Source: Imbricaverruca yamaguchii (taxonomy: Eukaryota; Arthropoda; Thecostraca; Neoverrucidae). Taken from it: a stretch of DNA of 64,000 nt. Where the stretch lies: positions 1,699,501-1,763,500 of the forward strand of contig JAOTOL010001661.1 of the NCBI GenBank assembly GCA_034440575.1, written 5' to 3'. Every line of letters starts with the position of its first letter. Position 1 is the stretch's first letter. Below the pieces are notes generated by a model, which was given only the letters and a program-made list of their open reading frames with translations, did no database searches and was not told the DNA's origin. The translations under genes were made by a program, and so were the position numbers. Below, one piece after another: positions 61,107-64,000 of this stretch.

Positions 61107-61389
61107 CGATCTCCGGGTAGCTGTTGAACATGGAGCGCGCCCGGGCGCGGCCCACGCTCAGCGTCGTCTTCGGGTCGCGCTTGGGTGGCAGCGGCGGGAT
61201 CGGCGGCCGGCCGCCCGCCGAGGCCGCCGACAGCTTGCGCGGCAGGGTGGAGAAGGTGCGGCTGGCGTCGCCGGCGGCCGTCGCCGACTGCGGCAGCGAG
61301 ACGACCGTCATGGCCACCAGGTCGCCGGCCTGCCGGATCTGCTCCACCACCAGCTCGTGCGACGCCTGGCTCACGTCGACGCTGTTGAT
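61107..61389 (-). CDS. Shank: Shank exon: end of PDZ domain and proline-rich linker
   Basis: The acceptor GTCGGCAG|ATC at 61390/61389 (phase 0) and donor ATCG|GTGGGT after 61107 (phase 1) bound 283 bp. It completes the PDZ domain (INSVDVSQASHELVVEQIRQ, then GDLVAMTVVSLPQ: helix B and strand F). It continues into PPIPPLPPKRDPKTTLSVGR, a motif that follows the PDZ domain in Shank proteins (PPKR-P-TTL). The PDZ domain of Shank binds C-terminal ligands of the GKAP/SAPAP type. Confidence 0.92.
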
Positions 61390-61390
61390 C

Positions 61391-62086
61391 TGCCGACGGA
61401 GAGGCAGGCGTCACGCGAACGCATCGATTGATCGACCACTAACGGTCACCGGTGCGACCGATAGCCAGCCCAGGGGGTGGAGGGGTTGACTCTGAGCTTG
61501 AGTGGGCTTTAGATATCGCAATCGCCATCATAAATATATCGAAACTCAATGCTTCCGCAGGGCAGAGGTCAAACAGCTCACCAAATTAATGATATCAAAT
61601 GCTATCGAAACCCTCGCGAGGATCTTGTTAAGTATGGCCTTCAAAAGGCATCATGGGACGCAAATTACGGGCCGGCAACGATGACCAGAGATGCAGGTTG
61701 AGTTGTGGTCGTCTCTAAATTGTAGCCAAGGTGACCCTTGAGCCTTTAGGGGACCCGGAAGGTCATCGGTGCGTCCGACATCAACCCGGTCGCACAAGAG
61801 CCGTTGAGTATAATTGGAAGATTAGTGATATAAAGGGTGACCCAGTAGGCGGAGAGTAAGGTGTAATGCGAGAACGTGCGCCGTACATTGCATTTTAAGT
61901 TGTGAAACTAGCACAACTCCACCAGGGAAACGAGTGGGCGAAAAACTCAACCAACAAATCACGAGCCACCGATCAAGCCTGGAATCCGGTCCATTCAAAG
62001 CCGGAACACAGCACTCAACCGAGCCGTTTCCCGACACAAAAAGCTCCCGACCACCCCTGCCGACGTCGGCCACTTGCGCCACTGAC
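61391..62086 (-). other. Shank: Shank intron without tandem repeat
   Basis: The only intron in the resolved part of Shank whose donor-proximal sequence (62000-62086) shows no tandem array. Unique sequence throughout. Confidence 0.8.
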
Positions 62087-62490
62087 CGCCAGTATGAAGT
62101 CCCACTTCCGGAGGCCGGCGCGCTCGGCCACGCCGCCCGGGTCGACGTCGTCCAGGTACTGGAGCGCCGGACAGCGCTCGGACGGCCGCAGCTCCATCAG
62201 CGGCGAGCACGACTTGGCGCCGCGCAGCACAAAGCCGAAGCCGCGCGCGCTGCGGTGCAGCACGACGGTGTGCGGCTGCATGGGCCCGCCGCGTCGGTGT
62301 CGCGGCGTGGTGCCGTAGTAGGAGGTGGGCAGCTGCGGCCGGCCGTACACCACCTCGGCGGCGGCCGGCGGCGCCACGGCCGCCGGCGGGCTCTTGCGCA
62401 GCCGCACCTCCTGCACGCAGCTGGCCGGGAACAGGCCCAGCTGGCCGTTCAGGCAGCCCTCCAGCAGGCCGTTGTCCGTGGACGCCGACA
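62087..62490 (-). CDS. Shank: Shank exon: end of SH3 domain and most of PDZ domain
   Basis: The acceptor CTGTCCGCAG|TG at 62491/62490 (phase 1) and donor GCG|GTCAGT after 62087 (phase 0) bound 404 bp. The first residues finish the SH3 domain (STDNGLLEGCLNGQLGLFPA, SCVQEV). A linker of about 40 residues follows, then the PDZ domain: HTVVLHRSARGFGFVLRGAK with the carboxylate loop GFGF, and PALQYLDDVDPGGVAERAGL. The following RKWDFIL has Trp where Shank and most PDZ domains have Gly (GD). Phase and sequence join exactly to the exons on both sides. Confidence 0.93.
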
Positions 62491-62789
62491 CTGCGGACAG
62501 TGCCGCGGTCAGACGCCGGGCCAGGACGGTGGCATTGTCAGATACTGGCGTCAGGCAGCTGGCATCATCAGACACTAGGAAGACGAGGGTGGTGCCGTCA
62601 GACCCTGACGCTACAGGGATGGTACTGTCAGGAACTGAGATCGATTACTTTCACACACTATGATCGATGTAGTGACATATGCGACTAGAAATAGACGACA
62701 CAAGACACAATGCACCTTTTATCGCGCGAGGTACCAGAGGCCATCCGACACAGCCGACGACAACAGTAGACTCCGGTAAACGACTCCAG

Positions 62790-62985
62790 AGGGCGCCTCC
62801 AGACGATATCTCCAGACAGCGCCTCCAGACAGCGCCTCCAGACAGCGCCTCCAGAGGGTGTTTCCAGTGGGCATCTCCAGAGGACACATCCAGACAGCGC
62901 CTCCAGAGGGCACCTCCAGAGGACACATCCAGACAGCGCCTCAAAAGGGCACCTCCAGAGGGCGCCTCCAGACGGAACACCCGAC
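62790..62985 (-). repeat. Shank: 13-bp minisatellite in Shank intron
   Basis: Unit gcctccagacagc (62821, 62834 and onward), with gcacctccagagg-type variants. It lies about 80 bp downstream of the donor at 63063. The interval 62990-63060 contains a two-copy ctgacaacagtccacc repeat. Confidence 0.88.
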
Positions 62986-63062
62986 TGACAACAGTCCACC
63001 AACAGAACACTGACAACAGTCCACCGAGCGGAAACAGTGCGCGGTGCACGAGCGCCACCCAC

Positions 63063-63260
63063 CCTCGATGATGTCGCCCTGCGTCAGTGTGAGGTGGCCG
63101 ACCGGTCCGCCGCTGTGCGCCTCCATGCAGACGACGGTGGTGCCGACGCCGAGCAGCGGCACGTTCGCCTCCGGGTTGGTGTCGCAGCTCTCGCCGGAGC
63201 CGGAGCCGTGGCTGGTGCCGACGCCCGAGCTCTCCGACACCACGTCGAACAGGTCCGGCC
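63063..63260 (-). CDS. Shank: Shank exon: N-terminal half of SH3 domain
   Basis: The acceptor GCCCGCAG|GG at 63261/63260 (phase 1) and donor GAGG|GTGGGT after 63063 (phase 1) bound 198 bp. It begins with a Ser/Gly-rich linker (SESSGVGTSHGSGSGES). It ends with the first SH3 strands VVCMEAHSGGPVGHLTLTQG, DIIE. Spliced to the next exon it reads GDIIEV-SASTDNGLLEG, a normal SH3 n-Src/distal region. Ankyrin repeats, expected N-terminal of this, are not in the window, so the gene is truncated by the window edge. Confidence 0.9.
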
Positions 63261-63296
63261 CTGCGGGCGTCACAGGCCAGCAGCGCAGGTCAGCGT

Positions 63297-63425
63297 GTGT
63301 CGGCTGCTGGTGATCTGACGTGACGTGATGCTGACTGACATGTGTCGGCTGCTGGTGATCTGACGTGACGTGATGCTGACTGACATGTGTCGGCTGCTGG
63401 TGATCTGACGTGACGTGATGCTGAC
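63297..63425. repeat. Shank: 45-bp tandem repeat, 3 near-identical copies, with paired TGACGTG sites
   Basis: Unit gtgtcggctgctggtgatct plus gacgtgacgtgatgctgactgacat. TGACGTGACGTG occurs at 63316, 63361 and 63406. It lies about 40 bp upstream of the SH3 exon's acceptor on the minus strand, so it is intronic. Confidence 0.95.
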
Positions 63426-64000
63426 ATACACAGCTGACGGCTGAGTCGGCTACAAATTATCTGATCCAGCTGGTGACATAACCCGGCCGCTGATATGATC
63501 CAGCAGGTGACCTGATCTGGCTGCTGATTTGACTAACTGCCGACCTGACCCAGCTGCTGACCCAGCAGATGACCTTTGGTTGCATTATCAACGGTTGGTT
63601 GGTTCTTAAAAGGTCACGTGGAAGCTGCTGCCGACACGATATGGTAGCACTGAGCCAGCGAAAACGGAGTGGCATCAGAATTAGGTCACGAAGCCCAAAC
63701 ACGCGATGGTCATGCGGCCAGTTACGAGCTAGCAACTGTGTACCAAACACATCGTTAACTGCGGCTTAGGCAAAGGGGTCGCTGAACTCATGCGAAAATG
63801 TCTACAAAGCAGTGATGGCTTAAGTGTTCCGCTTACCCTCGTATTACCGGATTACATGGCTTTATGTTGAGGCTGAAGTACAAGCTGCAGCGTGTGCATG
63901 CCTGTGAAGATGGCTTGTACTGCCACGCAGCCACTGCCACACAGGACATTGTGCAGGAAAACCGTACATTTTGGGTGAATAATGAGCCTACTCTAAATCT
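63426..64000. other. Shank: Shank intron, no exon recognised
   Basis: Contains short repeated ctgatc-cagctgctgac segments at 63460-63570. No further Shank exon is visible before the right edge. Confidence 0.6.

Overview
This is a non-coding-rich stretch of an animal nuclear genome. No bacterial or viral gene organisation is visible. Coding signal is confined to short, GC-rich islands separated by long AT-richer introns and intergenic DNA that carry many minisatellites, dinucleotide arrays, tRNA-derived SINEs and decayed retroelement pieces. Spliced exons with GT-AG borders, a metazoan-specific synaptic scaffold gene (Shank/ProSAP) and the repeat landscape point to an invertebrate. An arthropod, possibly a crustacean, is my best guess, but the sequence does not prove it.

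The right end (55.0-63.3 kb, minus strand) holds the 3' half of a Shank gene. I resolved five exons whose splice phases all agree: the SH3 domain split over two exons (63063-63260, 62087-62490), the PDZ domain split over two (62087-62490, 61107-61389), a linker exon (58938-59194), and a 778-codon terminal exon (55030-57363) with two PPPEF Homer-type ligands, a cortactin-type proline motif and the C-terminal SAM domain. The ankyrin-repeat exons must lie beyond the right edge. Immediately downstream on the same strand, 48533-50029 is a 499-codon first coding exon of an unrecognised acidic/Ser-rich protein with one coiled coil. A third, weaker candidate is a 35-codon first exon at 2690-2794 with a possible N-myristoylation start.

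The remaining DNA, from left to right, holds: a 25-bp array (1.1-1.9 kb), a GC-rich compound array (2.8-3.3 kb), a 33-bp array (4.1-4.4 kb), two perfect hairpins (11.1-11.2 kb), an AT microsatellite (14.3 kb), a decayed LINE with a recognisable FADD reverse-transcriptase box (15-16 kb), 28-bp and 45-bp arrays (16.8-18.7 kb), a 14-bp array (22.5-23.4 kb), an 18-bp array (26 kb), SINE remnants (27.6, 34.9, 39.8 kb), 21-bp and 38-bp arrays (30.6-32 kb), an 0.8-kb dispersed repeat present twice (33.3 and 42.1 kb), another 38-bp array (36.5 kb), long AT arrays (34.2 and 41 kb), and 32-bp and 22-bp arrays flanking the 499-codon exon.

The observation I consider most interesting is that minisatellites sit directly downstream of 5' splice sites. 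Of six donors I could place, five are followed within about 100 bp by a tandem repeat, and in four of these the repeat unit itself contains a donor-like GGTGAG/GGTCAG/GGTGGG core. In the Shank linker exon (donor at 58938) the 42-bp unit is visibly copied from the exon end plus donor, so about twenty near-perfect 5' splice sites lie in tandem. The first two extra donors stay in frame and in phase, so alternative use would add multiples of 14 residues to Shank.
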